Shown here one piece after another: positions 10,318-20,765 of a stretch of 64,000 nt of DNA. Position numbers and translations under genes: made by a program. Origin of the DNA: Paramoeba atlantica (lineage: Eukaryota; Discosea); contig CDRNVI010000056.1 of assembly GCA_977017575.1 (NCBI GenBank), positions 1 to 64,000 on the forward strand, in the 5' to 3' direction. Under the pieces are notes generated by a model. That model saw nothing but the letters and a program-made list of their open reading frames with translations, made no database searches and was not told where the DNA came from. Numbering within the stretch: position 1 is the stretch's first letter; every line of letters begins with the position of its first letter.

Positions 10318-10448
10318 AGATAGAAAGATATTTTGATCTACCATTTTATTTTGCTTTCTAGTAGGCAAGAAGTTCAAATTCGCAAATGCTTAGATTGTAA
10401 TAGAATCAGGGGTCTGAAAATCTACAAAATCTATTATTAGAAGTAATA

Positions 10449-13400
10449 ATTACATACCTTCCGGGCTAAGTTAGCCACTTACACAATGAGCGTGTAAGTG
10501 GGATCTTACACGCGTGTAAGTTAGCCACTTACACACTTTACACAGAGTATGAAATATTATTTGTCCATCTTTTGGATTTTTGAACCAATGACGTTTTTGG
10601 TCGACGCGTGTACCGTCAATGAGATGGCAGTGCCTGGTAAGTCCGAGAGCTTTCGGAGAAGGCAGCTTTACAGAAACAATATCTTTTTTTTATTTTGAGT
10701 AGTTTTCCTACTCTTATCCCCCTGTATTCACAGGGGTAGTATAGGTTCATAAAATATGTAAATAATTTCCCATTTTTTACAATAGGAAAAACAATGCGAA
10801 TGAGAAGAACGGACGGAAAAACCCACGTAAAATGAGAAAACAAAAGTATACTTTATCGTAATTAGCATCTGAGGATATAAAAATGCTTAAATTCAAAACA
10901 TTACATGCAATTATAACGAATATTTTTTTTAGTGTACACTCCCTAGGCCCACCGGAAGCCTACCCTCCCCCCCGCCCTATCTTATCTTGAAATATATTAT
11001 CTTGTAATTTTCATTTTCAAAACATACAATGAAATATACGACGCATTGTAGAATCACTTAAAGTTACGAATCAATAATATTATCGGTTTCAACTTCAGAA
11101 TGCGAACTCTCAGATGTGCATGTGTTATCTTCAGTATAGTAGCTACTGGTTTCTCCCTTTTGCGTATTGCACTGCTCAATAGGTTTTATCGACTTATCCA
11201 AAGAAGGTAAATATGACATGTTTCCTCGTAAAAACATTTAATTTGCGACTGTACATGTTCCAATACTGGCTTGTCGACTACTGTACTTGTTACTTAACAC
11301 TGAAAGCCACGAATCGCATTGCGTTACTACAGAAGGAAGCCGAATCCAATGTTTCGCTGGCCGATACACTTCCGGAAACATTGTCCGCCCGATGTCCTCC
11401 AACCACAAGTGCTCGTTCGTGTGCTTGACGGGACTTATGTGATAATTAGCGGCGGTAACAAAAGCATTCCAAGCAATCTCAGTAATACCGAACAAATCTT
11501 CACTCTCATCTCGGCAAAATAGGTTGTTGGCGCGATGCACTGATATGGGACTAGCGCCCCGTACGCGCAAATAAGTCACTATGCATATAGGAGAGAACTA
11601 CATAACGTCCTGCCAAATCTTCATGTCGTGGTTTCTTTCGAGCCGGCTCCAATTTCGTTCAATGGCATCACTCAACCCAGATGGGGCATTAGGAGAAGCA
11701 GCAGTCTCACGAAGCCGTTCGAACATTGGAAAAACGCGTGTCGCAGTTGGTACCCGCTTTGAGTCAGAAAAACGGCGAAGGGCTGTGTGCAATTCCTTGC
11801 ATTCGCTTAAAAACAACTTTCCTTCCTCTTGCAACTCTTCATGACCGTGAACCCGAATCAGTCGAGCACATTCCGCAACCGATTTAGATACGCGTTCGTT
11901 TTCTAGTTCTCGGTGCAGGTATTCCATAACAGTGCGCATTTCTTTAACAAGAAAAGAGATAGAAACAAATTTGTCCAGCACCCACCGAGTGACGCCACCT
12001 AGTTTCGGGGTTTCTACGGCCCTATTGGCTCGTGAAATGTTCAAAGCTTCGGAAATCTGAGCTCCGTGTTTAATAAGAATTTCGTGCTTTTCCTTCGTAT
12101 TATCTGGATTATTAAGTTCACTTAGTAGTAAATCCGCGCTCTCTCCCACAACTGGCTTCAGGACGTAAAGTGCTTCCCGAATTCGGGATTCGAGAATAAG
12201 TATCCAAGAATTGGGCGCGTCTTCCATTCCGAGGGCCCCATATGATTGCATGAAAAAAATTTCAGCGTCGACTACTCGCTTCTCAAACTTCGCAAGCTGG
12301 ACGCCTAAGGCGACGCCCCTGTACTTGCCTTGCTTTGCACTACTTTGTGCTCCGGAGTAGAATGCATTGCAGAAGGAACGCTTAAGTCGAAAAATGGGCT
12401 TGTTTTCGTTATCCTTTAATGTCTGTTTCGCAATTTTGTTAAGCACGTGTCCTACGCAGCTCAACAAAGTTATCTTAGGCAGCCTCTCTCGTACCCCGAG
12501 TTGAATGTTGATGCGATCGGTGGAACCGATGTCTTGAATTCTCCCATAAAACTCAGCTAAATTCCCCATGTATTCTTCGCATTCAACGCGAGCAACGTGA
12601 TTCACAGTTGAGCCATCGACTTGTAAAAACCGTAGCTTGAAGATGCAATCTTCGTGAAGCACTCCGGCCAAAGAATTTATCAGAGTATGTGCTGCTTCTT
12701 TCCCGTCAAAGGCAGCGTGTTTTCTACTATACATTGGAGGTAGTAGAAACTGTGCACTCCCAACGTACAACACTCCGATCAGAACATACTCATGCAGTAC
12801 GCGATCAATTCCCGCATCGAGAGCAATTCTAAAGAAGCATTCAGAATCAACCTTCGATCTTATATGGGCCCACAGCTCATCAGCCAACTCTGCTTCCCAT
12901 TCATGCAATTTTGTTGAGTGGTTCGGAAGCCGTGGCGCAATAACATGAGGTGGAAGGTTCGGACGGAAATCTTCATATGCTCGCAGTAACCACATGGCCC
13001 TTGAGGCAGACAAATTGGTGGAGGATAGCGAACACGGTAAAACCTTTCTAGTAAAGACGCTCACAGAATCAATATTTTCTTGATTTATCGATTCTTCAGG
13101 CCCTTTGCATTCGACGCGATGTTTGTAGTATACATTGTTGGAGGGGGAATGCGAGAAGAACTAACAATGTTTACATTGAAAGTATGCTCTGTTCCCGAAA
13201 CTATTCCTGAGGACCTCATCAGTATTGCGCTGAGCATAGGCCTTGCATTTTTCATTGCGGGAGCTGTATGGAGATCCACAACATTGTTCAAGCTTGAAAT
13301 GTTCAGGCAAAAGTTTTTCCGACATTCGATGTCGTGACCTTCGTTCTGGTGTAGGAATGGTGCAATTTGAAATTCTCTGTTCTAAGCGGGTTGGTTGCGG

Positions 13401-13755
13401 AGCTCCTATTGCAATGCGAAGAGACTTGCGTTCTTCGCTCCGCTCCGAGACACTCAGACCCCCGGCTGATGAAGTTCCTGTTGGAGACTCATTCTCCTCC
13501 GTTGGCTGTGAATTCGTCTGTGTGTGTCCGCGTCTGCTTACGCGAGATCGCTTTCCCATAAAGCAAAAAGAGAAATGAAAGTCAGGAAAGAATGTAATCA
13601 GATGAAACACTATATTAAATTTGACTAGTTTCGTTTGGTAAGTACATATAATTATTTTTTTGCTGTACACCTGTTACGAAACGGGTTACCAAAAAAGTGT
13701 GTAAGTGGCTAACTTACACGTGTACGTACACACATACACGCGGAAGGTATGTAAT
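10449..13755 (-). mobile_element. hAT-family DNA transposon, about 3.3 kb, decayed
   Basis: The ends are inverted repeats beginning ATTACATACCTTCCG. The flanking octamers AAGTAATA and TAGTACTA match at six of eight positions, compatible with an aged 8-bp hAT duplication. Just inside both ends are copies of GTAAGTTAGCCACTTAC, itself an imperfect palindrome. The single gene on the - strand is a BED-finger hAT transposase with two in-frame stops. Exact boundaries are uncertain by a few bases. Confidence 0.65.
11238..13559 (-). pseudogene. hAT transposase with BED zinc finger, two in-frame TAG codons
   Basis: Read from the ATG at 13559, the protein opens with MGKRSRVSRRG, a Ser/Thr-rich region and then AYFQCKHC followed by NNVYYKHRVEC, the C-x2-C...H-x3-C pattern of a BED finger. 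A TAG at 13161-13163 interrupts it right after CKHC, but the same frame continues into the catalytic region with LLSCVGHVLNKIAKQTL and GGVTRWVLDKFVSISFLV, both typical of hAT RNase H-like cores. A second TAG at 11598-11600 is followed in frame by about 110 more residues, where the C-terminal dimerisation region would be. It is one decayed gene with two nonsense codons rather than two genes. Confidence 0.7.
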
Positions 13756-14065
13756 TAGTACTACATACTAGTAATATTATAATTTTTCAAAATACTATAT
13801 ACAAAAATCTATAATTTTTTGAAGGATTTTTGGCGGGTTTGGATGATTTTTTCCCTCAAAAACGAGTCCTGGTAGCTTCTTTTTTCCTTTGGTGGAAAAT
13901 GCACAATCAAAAAAACTGAAAACTAAGTTTTCTGACGCGAAACATAAGAAAGTTGATTAAGCCTGTCATAAATTGACATTGTACTTGGTGCCAATCTAAA
14001 AGAGAACATCAAAACGTTTTTGAGCACTTTTTCCTGTTATAGATTTTTATAGATTTATAATACTA
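13756..14065. other. AT-rich spacer, no gene
   Basis: Flanking sequence between the hAT element and the MITE. No gene or repeat was recognised here. Confidence 0.4.
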
Positions 14066-14793
14066 CAGTGGTTTCAGTTGATCTTGCCCCCCCCTCGGAA
14101 TTTTGATTTTTTTTATCCGTTTTTGCTTATCTTTGCAGCATTGGAGAGATCTCGTTCCCCTAGCGAAGGGCTTTGCCGCCTGTTTTTCATAGAGACCCCC
14201 TGGTTCCCCCTGGGTCCAAAAAACACTGTTTTTACGGAGTTTTGCTGTGTACACAACTATTTTTTGCCACATTTTCCCGATTTTCTGCATATTTTGCACT
14301 TGTAAGTACGAGTGATAGCGTTCTGAATTGATAATTTGAAAGCTCTATGTCTAGTACCCTCTCTATTGCCTAGTTCAATTTAGTCAACACCTCTACATTA
14401 TGAAGATCAGACCCTCATACCCCAAACAGGGGGAGTACGTCGAACAAAGTAATGGCAAAAGAGAAGACAACTCCACAATGTGTGCGACATAATTGAATTC
14501 GATCCCAAATAGACTTCGAAGCGTGTTGCAAAACAATGGAAGCCATTCCGGAGTTAACTTTTGGACAGAAAATCCGTTTTTTGCTCTATTTTTCATTGGT
14601 AAAAAAATATCATTTGTTTTTATTTTGGTCAACTTTCGGGCCACCCAGGGGGAACCAGGGGGTCTCTATGAAAAACAGGCGGCAAAGCCCTTCGCTAGGG
14701 GAACGAGATCTCTCCAATGCTGCAAAGATGAGCAAAATCGGATAAAAAAAATCAAAAATCCGAGGGGGGGGGCAAGATCAACTGAAACCACTG
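14066..14793. mobile_element. Non-autonomous TA-flanked element (MITE) with about 155-bp inverted repeats
   Basis: The element begins CAGTGGTTTCAGTTGATC and ends with the complement; both sides are flanked by TA (14064-14065 and 14794-14795), the Tc1/mariner duplication. The inverted repeats run about 155 bp and are almost identical, so the copy is fairly young. The interior has no transposase. A related single end lies at about 59760-59890. Confidence 0.8.
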
Positions 14794-16099
14794 TATACAG
14801 TATGTATAGTACTATAATTTTTTTTCAAATACTATAAATATACATATGATATATTTTCATACGCCTGATATAAATTCTAAATTAGAATTCAGACGCTTCC
14901 TGCAACACTTCAGCACGTTCAATTTGATGAGACGTGGATGAAGAAAACAACGGAGGAAGAATAATTGTAAACCCAATAGAGGCCACAGTCGCGCCCTCTA
15001 ATCCTCTTCATTTACCCCGTCCTCCCATGCGGGTGAATGTCAAAGTGCCCGTGCAGTCCCCAATTGTCCCCCACACTGCAAGCAATGCCCTTTCTCCACG
15101 TACGAAGAAGCACGGACGTCCTCCCGGCTCACTGGCTCCCCCCCACGTACAGTTCAAACAACCGATTTGAACGAAATCTGAGTTTGAGTTGAGGAAGTAC
15201 GGAAGTTGGGGAAGTATGTATCGAAAGTAAGATACGAAAGTCTTAAAGAGGATTTATCTTTCTTAAAGAAACGTGCGTTTCCAGATGAAACGGTTGTTTC
15301 ACTACACTTTTTTTCTAAGAATGCAATCTGGAAAGAAGGCATCTGCGCTCGTTTGTTGGCGTTGAAGTTTGTAAGAAATGGAGTGGGAAGGGAGGTGTTA
15401 CGAAGATGACAATGAAGAGATAGAAGATGACTCTGAAGAAGAGAGTGAACATTCGAATGCGATTCAAGGTTTGTTGATATGATTTGGATGCTAAACGAAA
15501 AATAAACGAAAAAGAGCAAAAAGGTGGTACAAAGAGTAAAACTTTCGTATGGGTACAATATAAGTAGTAGCCCACTGTCCCATAGGTAACCTATGGGACC
15601 CTTAGGTACGTCGTACCTAAGGTACGTCTTCGAGCCGCCATACGAGGACGGAGCGTAGCGCTTCCAACTTTGAGACCCGATAAAACCTTGAGAAGCATAC
15701 ACAAAGAGCTAATTCGGTCATGTTACACACGCCCAGCGGTGCAGGAGCAGCACCCATCTTACACAGGAGGGACCAAACGTCGAGTCGCATGCCCCTGGTA
15801 TGACCGGGGCCTCAGCAAGTGACTCCATCTCTCCTTCGAGCCCGCAGAGCGCGTCACTCAAGGCCACTAAAACGGCTAGAGGACGTTGGCTGCCGAGAAC
15901 TCACATCAGAGTAGGTTCCTGTGCTCAACCCTTTCAGGTTCTGCCGGATGTTCAACTTTTGGCAACTTTCATCGTCATGGACCGTAAAATCTTCATTTGG
16001 TTTCGTACTTCCGCATCACGTTTCTCAAACTCTTTCTGTAAATTTTCGTACGGTGGGAGGAAGCGGGGTGTGGTGTAAGCTCGCACTTGGCGGCGTGGA
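14794..16099. other. Region without a recognised gene
   Basis: It holds several overlapping short ORFs on both strands (for example 15154..15702 on the - strand) that resemble nothing I know. A palindromic patch around 15580-15625 combines TAACCTATGGGACC and TACGTCGTACCTAAGGTACG. The right part borders the LINE fragment. Confidence 0.35.
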
Positions 16100-16694
16100 G
16101 ATGTAATCCCCATTTTGGGCCCGATATCGTAATCACGTCCAGTGCGTGAAAGAATCTCGCGAAATATGATTAAAAGCGTTTTTGAGGTCGATCTATCGCA
16201 CAGCACACAAAAAATCATCGCCCTGTGTGTGTTCGGCGAAGGTCTTCCGGTAGAGATGTATCACTCGTTCTGCACCCGCAGGTGTAGCTACACCATACTG
16301 GTGCCCTTTGAAGAGTTTGCGGGCCTGTGCCCTAGTCGCGAGGCAGGCGACGTTGCTTGCCAGGCGACGAAGGGTTTCACCAGCAGCACTCGGGCGTACG
16401 TCATGTTCATCTTTTTTCAACTTTCAATCTTTTGTGCACAACCGACCCCCCGCATAGCCTTGGACTTCTAACGGTACTTTTCCTGCGAGCATGGGATTGA
16501 TGAATTTGGTGATTGTCCCCAGAGGGCCGATACGCGACATGAGGATACTGCGTGGCTACCTGCAGATGTTCCGGTCGCAGACCAAGAGCCCCACCTGATG
16601 ACCCTCGGTGAAAGGTGGAGAGAGCTTCGGCTACTCCCTCTTGAGTCGCTTCAAGCGGTTCAACATCCGGGATCAGGAGGTTTTGCGGTGAAAT
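16100..16694 (-). mobile_element. LINE reverse transcriptase fragment, downstream part
   Basis: On the - strand the frames give FHRGSSGGALGLRPEHL, then MSRIGPLGTITKFINPMLAG, VRPSAAGETLRRLA, HQYGVATPAGAERVIHLYR and finally IDLKNAFNHISRDSF. These are the consecutive N-terminal blocks of non-LTR reverse transcriptases. At least three frame changes separate them, and the catalytic Y-x-D-D region is not present. The LINE continues upstream at 19895..20545 on the far side of a Tc1-like element inserted into it. Confidence 0.7.
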
Positions 16695-17179
16695 TAAAGC
16701 AAAATTCGCATTTTTGAAAAATAAAAGACAGAAAACCGCCCTTTTTTTTCATAATAATACGTATTTTCATTTTTTCGTTTATTTTCCCGACTTTTTCTTA
16801 CAGGATCGTTCAGCATTTTTTGAACAATTCTTACAAGTGTATATATGTTTTATATACCTGTATGTACCTCAAAAGATAGGCGCGAGCCTCCTCTAGAAAG
16901 GAAAAATATGATGACTTTGTCGCCAAGCGCGGTTCAGACACTAATATTTTTTTTGGTAATATTTGACGCCTTTCGTACAGATGAGCCGCTAGAAAACGTC
17001 TTGTTTTTAAAACTCTTCGAATCGTGAAAGAAAAGCTTGTCTTTACTCACATGTATTTGAATCATGCGTTCATATGTATTTGAAGCATCCGACAGAGTAA
17101 GAATTTGATACTATCAAATGCAAAACGTGTTTTGTTGTAGAATTGCCAAATTGCATTTTTTTCTTTACTTTCTTGGAAC

Positions 17180-18124
17180 ATGCCATTGCAACTGGACGAG
17201 GAGTCCAGTTACTGTATTTCCCCTCGCTCTGATGCTAGCTCAATTTCAGATTTGAGCGTATCAACACCATCCACACTCGGTGATGACCCGGATTGGACTT
17301 TGAGTGATTTCTCCGTAGATTCAAGCGATAACTCTCTTATTAGTGAAGATGAGTGGAGTGACGGGGAGGGCCTTGTAGCATATGGCCAATTAGCTTGTAA
17401 CGTCGAACGCGGTGAAGATGAAAGTTTCTTAGATTTTATCTCACGAATAAAAGGGGATGTTTCATCTCGCGCGAGCTCTATCCCCTACGAGAAAATCTCA
17501 CCCCAAAAAAATTATGATCTAGTGGTTGAAGAATTGATTGGCGATAGTCTTTCTTCTCAGCAACCAGAAGAAGAGGTTCTAAGAGCAGAACCTCCGGACG
17601 AGATCGAGCCGAGAACTCCAAATGTACAACCAAGTCACGACGAGGAAAAAATTCAAACAGAAGTAACGGCGGATGAGGTGCGAAGCAAGAGGAACGTCGA
17701 ACGTACTCTACGAAGACGTTTGCGCACACGACAGTTACGAAATGCTGTAAATCGTAACTGCAAGCAAGAAACGCGGTATGATGAAATATGTGAGAGGGTA
17801 AACGCAAGCATGAAAAACAGTGAGTTCACTTGCAAAGAGGCTGAGTTTCGATGCTCTCTGTTAGAAAACGAACTGAAGATAGTAAAGGAAGAAAGAACAC
17901 TTCTTGAAGTACGATACAGGGAAGAGGAGACTGAAAAATTTCAAATAATTAAATCTTTGCAATTGTTGCGCAGCCAGCAGCACACCCAGACATTTGAACA
18001 AAAGCAACAGGGAAAACGAGGTCGACCCATGAAAAGAAGAACAATGAACAGACGAACCGCATTTGAAATATATAGAACTAGAACATGTTTGCTTTGCCCC
18101 GTTCGACGTGCACTTATGTTCTGA
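17180..18124 (+). CDS. Element ORF1: acidic and coiled-coil protein
   Basis: A 314-residue protein. The first 150 residues are Ser/Asp/Glu-rich, with DDPDWTLSDFSVDSSDNS. Residues about 165-285 are charged and predicted helical (RNVERTLRRRLRTRQLRNAV, SLLENELKIVKEERTLLEV), suggesting a coiled coil, and the tail is very basic (KQQGKRGRPMKRRTMNRRTA). It resembles no family I know. It overlaps the transposase ORF start (18085) by 40 bases. Its place inside the inverted repeats suggests an accessory factor or an N-terminal extension of the transposase produced by frame change. Confidence 0.6.
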   Translation: MPLQLDEESSYCISPRSDASSISDLSVSTPSTLGDDPDWTLSDFSVDSSDNSLISEDEWSDGEGLVAYGQLACNVERGEDESFLDFISRIKGDVSSRASSIPYEKISPQKNYDLVVEELIGDSLSSQQPEEEVLRAEPPDEIEPRTPNVQPSHDEEKIQTEVTADEVRSKRNVERTLRRRLRTRQLRNAVNRNCKQETRYDEICERVNASMKNSEFTCKEAEFRCSLLENELKIVKEERTLLEVRYREEETEKFQIIKSLQLLRSQQHTQTFEQKQQGKRGRPMKRRTMNRRTAFEIYRTRTCLLCPVRRALMF

Positions 18125-18432
18125 AAAGTTCTAAGGCTGGAAAAAGACTTCAAAAAGTTCGACACGTGCGCCAGGTGCTAGAAAACTGGGAAAATTTTGA
18201 GCAGGCCAAAGGAATGCTGTCGAGCGCAATGGCAGCCCATCCAACGCACCGTTCTCTTGCCAGTCTGAGATGCGCCTTCGTAGAAATGAGCAACGGCCGA
18301 CTGATAATTCCACGTTTTCGATTACATGCTTTACTCTACTACGGTGGTTATTCTTTTAAGGCCAAAGTATCAAATCTGTCTCTCTCCCAAAAAAAATGGA
18401 CGCAAGAGTCGCTTTTTGTCAATCAATGTTAA
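18085..18432 (+). CDS. Transposase, N-terminal part (frame A)
   Basis: 115 residues beginning MFALPRSTCTYVLKSSKAGK. The region ends with HALLYYGGYSFKAKVSNLSL, which corresponds to the link between the DNA-binding region and catalytic core in Tc1/mariner proteins. The useful frame runs into a run of eight A at about 18390-18397; a -1 shift there gives SQKK-MDARVAFCQSML, restoring the usual family order. Without the shift the ORF ends 12 codons later. Confidence 0.6.
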   Translation: MFALPRSTCTYVLKSSKAGKRLQKVRHVRQVLENWENFEQAKGMLSSAMAAHPTHRSLASLRCAFVEMSNGRLIIPRFRLHALLYYGGYSFKAKVSNLSLSQKKWTQESLFVNQC

Positions 18433-19136
18433 AAGAGAACGAGGCAACCGAAGGCATATTTTTTAAGCGATTAATATTTTCTGACGACTCCTGGATGGAA
18501 GCGGGGGACATGTCCAGAGGTGCTTGGCAAAGTCCGACTGACATTGCGTATAAGTCAAGGACGCATCATCCAACGAAAGTAATGATTTGGGGTGCTATTG
18601 CGGGCGACGGACACGTTTTTTACCACTGGTGCGATTTCACCAAGTTTTACAAGGATGAAGCTTCGCGTGAATTGCTACCTGGGGAAAAGCGGAAAGAATT
18701 TCCTCAGGAATTAAAACTCGGATCGTTATATTACCGCAAGTCGATATTAGAGCCCCATTTTTTGCCTTACGCAGCCACTCATGAAAACATTATTCTTATG
18801 GAAGACGGTGCTCCCGCTCATCGGGCCATACTTACAAAAAAATGGTGGAAAGATCGAAAGGCGATGAACTTGTCACGGTACGTGAGTACAACTGGAGAGT
18901 TAATGCTTCGCTGGCCGGCGGATTCCCCAGATCTTAATCCAATTGAGAACTTGTGGAACCAAACAAAGCAATTCAAGAACCGTAAATGCCCCATTTCTGC
19001 AGGTGAAATTAAGCGCGTATGTGACTCATATTTGGACTCCGTAGAAGCGAAGGAGTCGATAAAGAAGCAGCATGTCTCCTTCAAAAAAAGACTCGAGTTG
19101 TGCATATTATATAAAGGAAAGAAGATTCCTTACTAA
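18396..19136 (+). CDS. Transposase, catalytic part (frame B), Tc1/mariner DDE
   Basis: 246 residues with the three catalytic blocks: LIFSDDSWM (D at 30), IILMEDGAPAHRA (D at 137) and WPADSPDLNPIENLW (E at 184). The spacing of 46 residues between the second D and the E is longer than the 34 of classic Tc1. The first codon ATG at 18396 lies directly on the A run, so the product may be made as a fusion with frame A by -1 frameshifting. The catalytic residues are all present, so this copy may still be active if the fusion is made. Confidence 0.75.
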   Translation: MDARVAFCQSMLKENEATEGIFFKRLIFSDDSWMEAGDMSRGAWQSPTDIAYKSRTHHPTKVMIWGAIAGDGHVFYHWCDFTKFYKDEASRELLPGEKRKEFPQELKLGSLYYRKSILEPHFLPYAATHENIILMEDGAPAHRAILTKKWWKDRKAMNLSRYVSTTGELMLRWPADSPDLNPIENLWNQTKQFKNRKCPISAGEIKRVCDSYLDSVEAKESIKKQHVSFKKRLELCILYKGKKIPY

Positions 19137-19449
19137 ATACTGTATATGTACTAATGTTAAAATAAGTGATTTCTGGGAAAGGGGAGAAACTCAGTACCAA
19201 AAACTAAAGTTTATCGAAAAAATAATGATAAAATACTTGGTCAATTTTGCCTGAGATTGCCTTTTTGGACCGTTGCATCTTTTGGGTACAGGGGCCCATG
19301 TGCGTAGAAAATATTTTTCCCTATCGGCTTGTGTTCTAAACTAACGCTTTCCGCACATTTTATTTGAATTCGACATCATGTGCAACCTGTGGAATTGTTC
19401 AGCTTTGACATCAACGGCCCTGTAGATTCCGACTTTTAATATTCATCAC

Positions 19450-19736
19450 ATGCCCTGTAAAGGATGTAGTGGTTTCTCTTGCCGAGCAAATCTTACATTG
19501 AGCAAAATTTCTCTCTGGAGCGAATCAAAATGTAGTAGTGGTTAAGGAACCACAATTTGGTGGCGCAGAAGGTTATATGTTACAAGTCAGCGCACAAGGG
19601 GCCCTACACTATGCACGTCACTGGCGAGAAGTGGAGGTGTACTAAAAGGTGCAAGGGAATGTACGCCACCTTAGGACCACTCATACCAGGAAGGGAAAAT
19701 GCAACGGCAGTCTACGATGCAATGGTGGCGATGTGA
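19450..19736 (+). pseudogene. FLYWCH-like zinc-finger remnant at the 3' end of the element
   Basis: MPCKGCSGFSCRANLTL and LWSESKC are followed, after a one-frame change, by NHNLVAQKVICYK and KWRCTKRCKGMYATLGPL. The same order recurs in 30060..30400 inside another element. The W-x-C...C-K-G-x-Y spacing recalls FLYWCH/WRKY-GCM1 zinc fingers, which many transposons carry. The family name is tentative; the shared domain is directly visible. Confidence 0.5.
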
Positions 19737-19894
19737 TGCTGCGCATCCTAGAGAATCTGCAAGACCATTGTCGTTGTATTCATTTGTAAGTCTTGTGTAC
19801 GTATTTAAGTTGGAAGCTAGAAGCTGAAAGTTGTTTTTCTCTCCTTAAAATATGAAAAAAATTGAAATTTTTGAAAAATGCGAATTTTGCTTTA

Positions 19895-20545
19895 AGTTAA
19901 CCGGTTTTGCACGTTGGAGGTGGATCGTCTGGGTGGGTGCTTAGACGTGAGCTTCGCGTAAGTCGCTTCATCGTCAGGGGCAAGAGGTTCACTTGTTAGG
20001 GCAGCCCTCGGGCGAGAGAGCTCCCCGTCACGAACAAGCGTTCGTTCAGCGCGTAAGGTCGCTTTCTTTTCCTCTTCTTTCTTTTTTTTCTGCGCTTCAA
20101 GTGTGTTTTCGTGGATCGCCGTGGATAAGCGTCCACTACGCGTCTTGGCCCACTCTTGCCGGCAGCGGTCTGGGATGTCCTTACAAGTGTGTATGGGCAG
20201 AGCGCTGATCGACAATAAACGCGGAAGGGGTGGATCTATGACCTGGACGCTCTGGCTTTCCGTAGTTTAATGCGCTGGTGCGGGGGACGCGTTGGCCTCC
20301 GGCGCGATATGGGTACTGAGAGCTGTATTCGCAGAGGTGGCGTTGTTGAGGGGGTTGTCGGTGGAATGTGAGGTGGTGAACGGCGGGACGTGCAGTTCTT
20401 GGCATGAGTGTCCCGCTTGCCTATTGTTGCAATCCCGCTTTTTGCAGTCGTTGCAAGAAAAGCGCCCCTCTTCCACCCACCAGGTATCCGAAGCCTCGTC
20501 CCCATGCCTGTGGGCTACGTGGTTGTAGAATGCTTGCCAAGGCTA
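19895..20545 (-). mobile_element. LINE fragment, upstream part with zinc finger
   Basis: On the - strand one frame reads HGDEASDTWWVEEGRFSC, then CNDCKKRDCNNRQAGHSC, a Thr/Pro-rich spacer, one TAA, then RCRQEWAKTRSGRLS, a Lys/Glu run and LTSEPLAPDDEATYAKLTSK followed by HPP. The last block is the usual lead-in to LINE reverse transcriptases, and the expected next blocks appear at 16100..16694 across the Tc1-like insertion. The 5' end is cut by a palindromic repeat at 20547. Confidence 0.6.
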
Positions 20546-20546
20546 T

Positions 20547-20765
20547 GTCTCTACTTCGTTGACGGATCAAACAATTGACTGCCGCTTCGTTGACAGTAAA
20601 TCCAAGTGTCAACGACTCCTTGTTGTTGTTGGGCTCCTTACTGATTCCCATGCGAGGAATTCGTCGTCGCTACGGCAAAAAGGCAGAAGGCTCCGCCTTC
20701 TCACACTCGTTGACGGGTCAACCAATTGGCAGCCACTTCGTTGACAGTAAATCCGGCTGTCAATG
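20547..20765. repeat. Foldback repeat family (CTTCGTTGAC type), truncated copy
   Basis: It shares GGCTATGTCTCTACTTCG, several CTTCGTTGAC units and an internal CCTTGTTGTTG...GCTACGGCAAAAAGG segment (in inverted order) with the element at 35311..35799. The right end lacks the terminal repeat. Confidence 0.6.

Larger units (their letters stand above)
16697..19892 (+). mobile_element. Tc1/mariner-like element with three overlapping ORFs, 3.2 kb
   Basis: The inverted repeats start AAGCAAAATTCGCATTTTT on both sides and are flanked by TA (16695-16696 and 19893-19894). Inside are an acidic coiled-coil ORF, a split transposase and a zinc-finger-like remnant, all on the + strand. It is inserted in a LINE reverse transcriptase gene: LINE blocks continue in order on both sides. 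It is more than twice the length of a standard Tc1 element because of the extra ORFs. Confidence 0.8.

Noticed and set aside
11598-13163. UAG as a sense codon, from the two in-frame TAGs in the hAT gene
   Set aside because: Several intact LRR genes end in TAG at conserved positions, and TAA and TGA are also used as normal stops.
14063-14305. Facing ORFs in the MITE ends as small proteins
   Set aside because: They lie wholly in the inverted repeats and appear in both orientations only because the ends are complementary.
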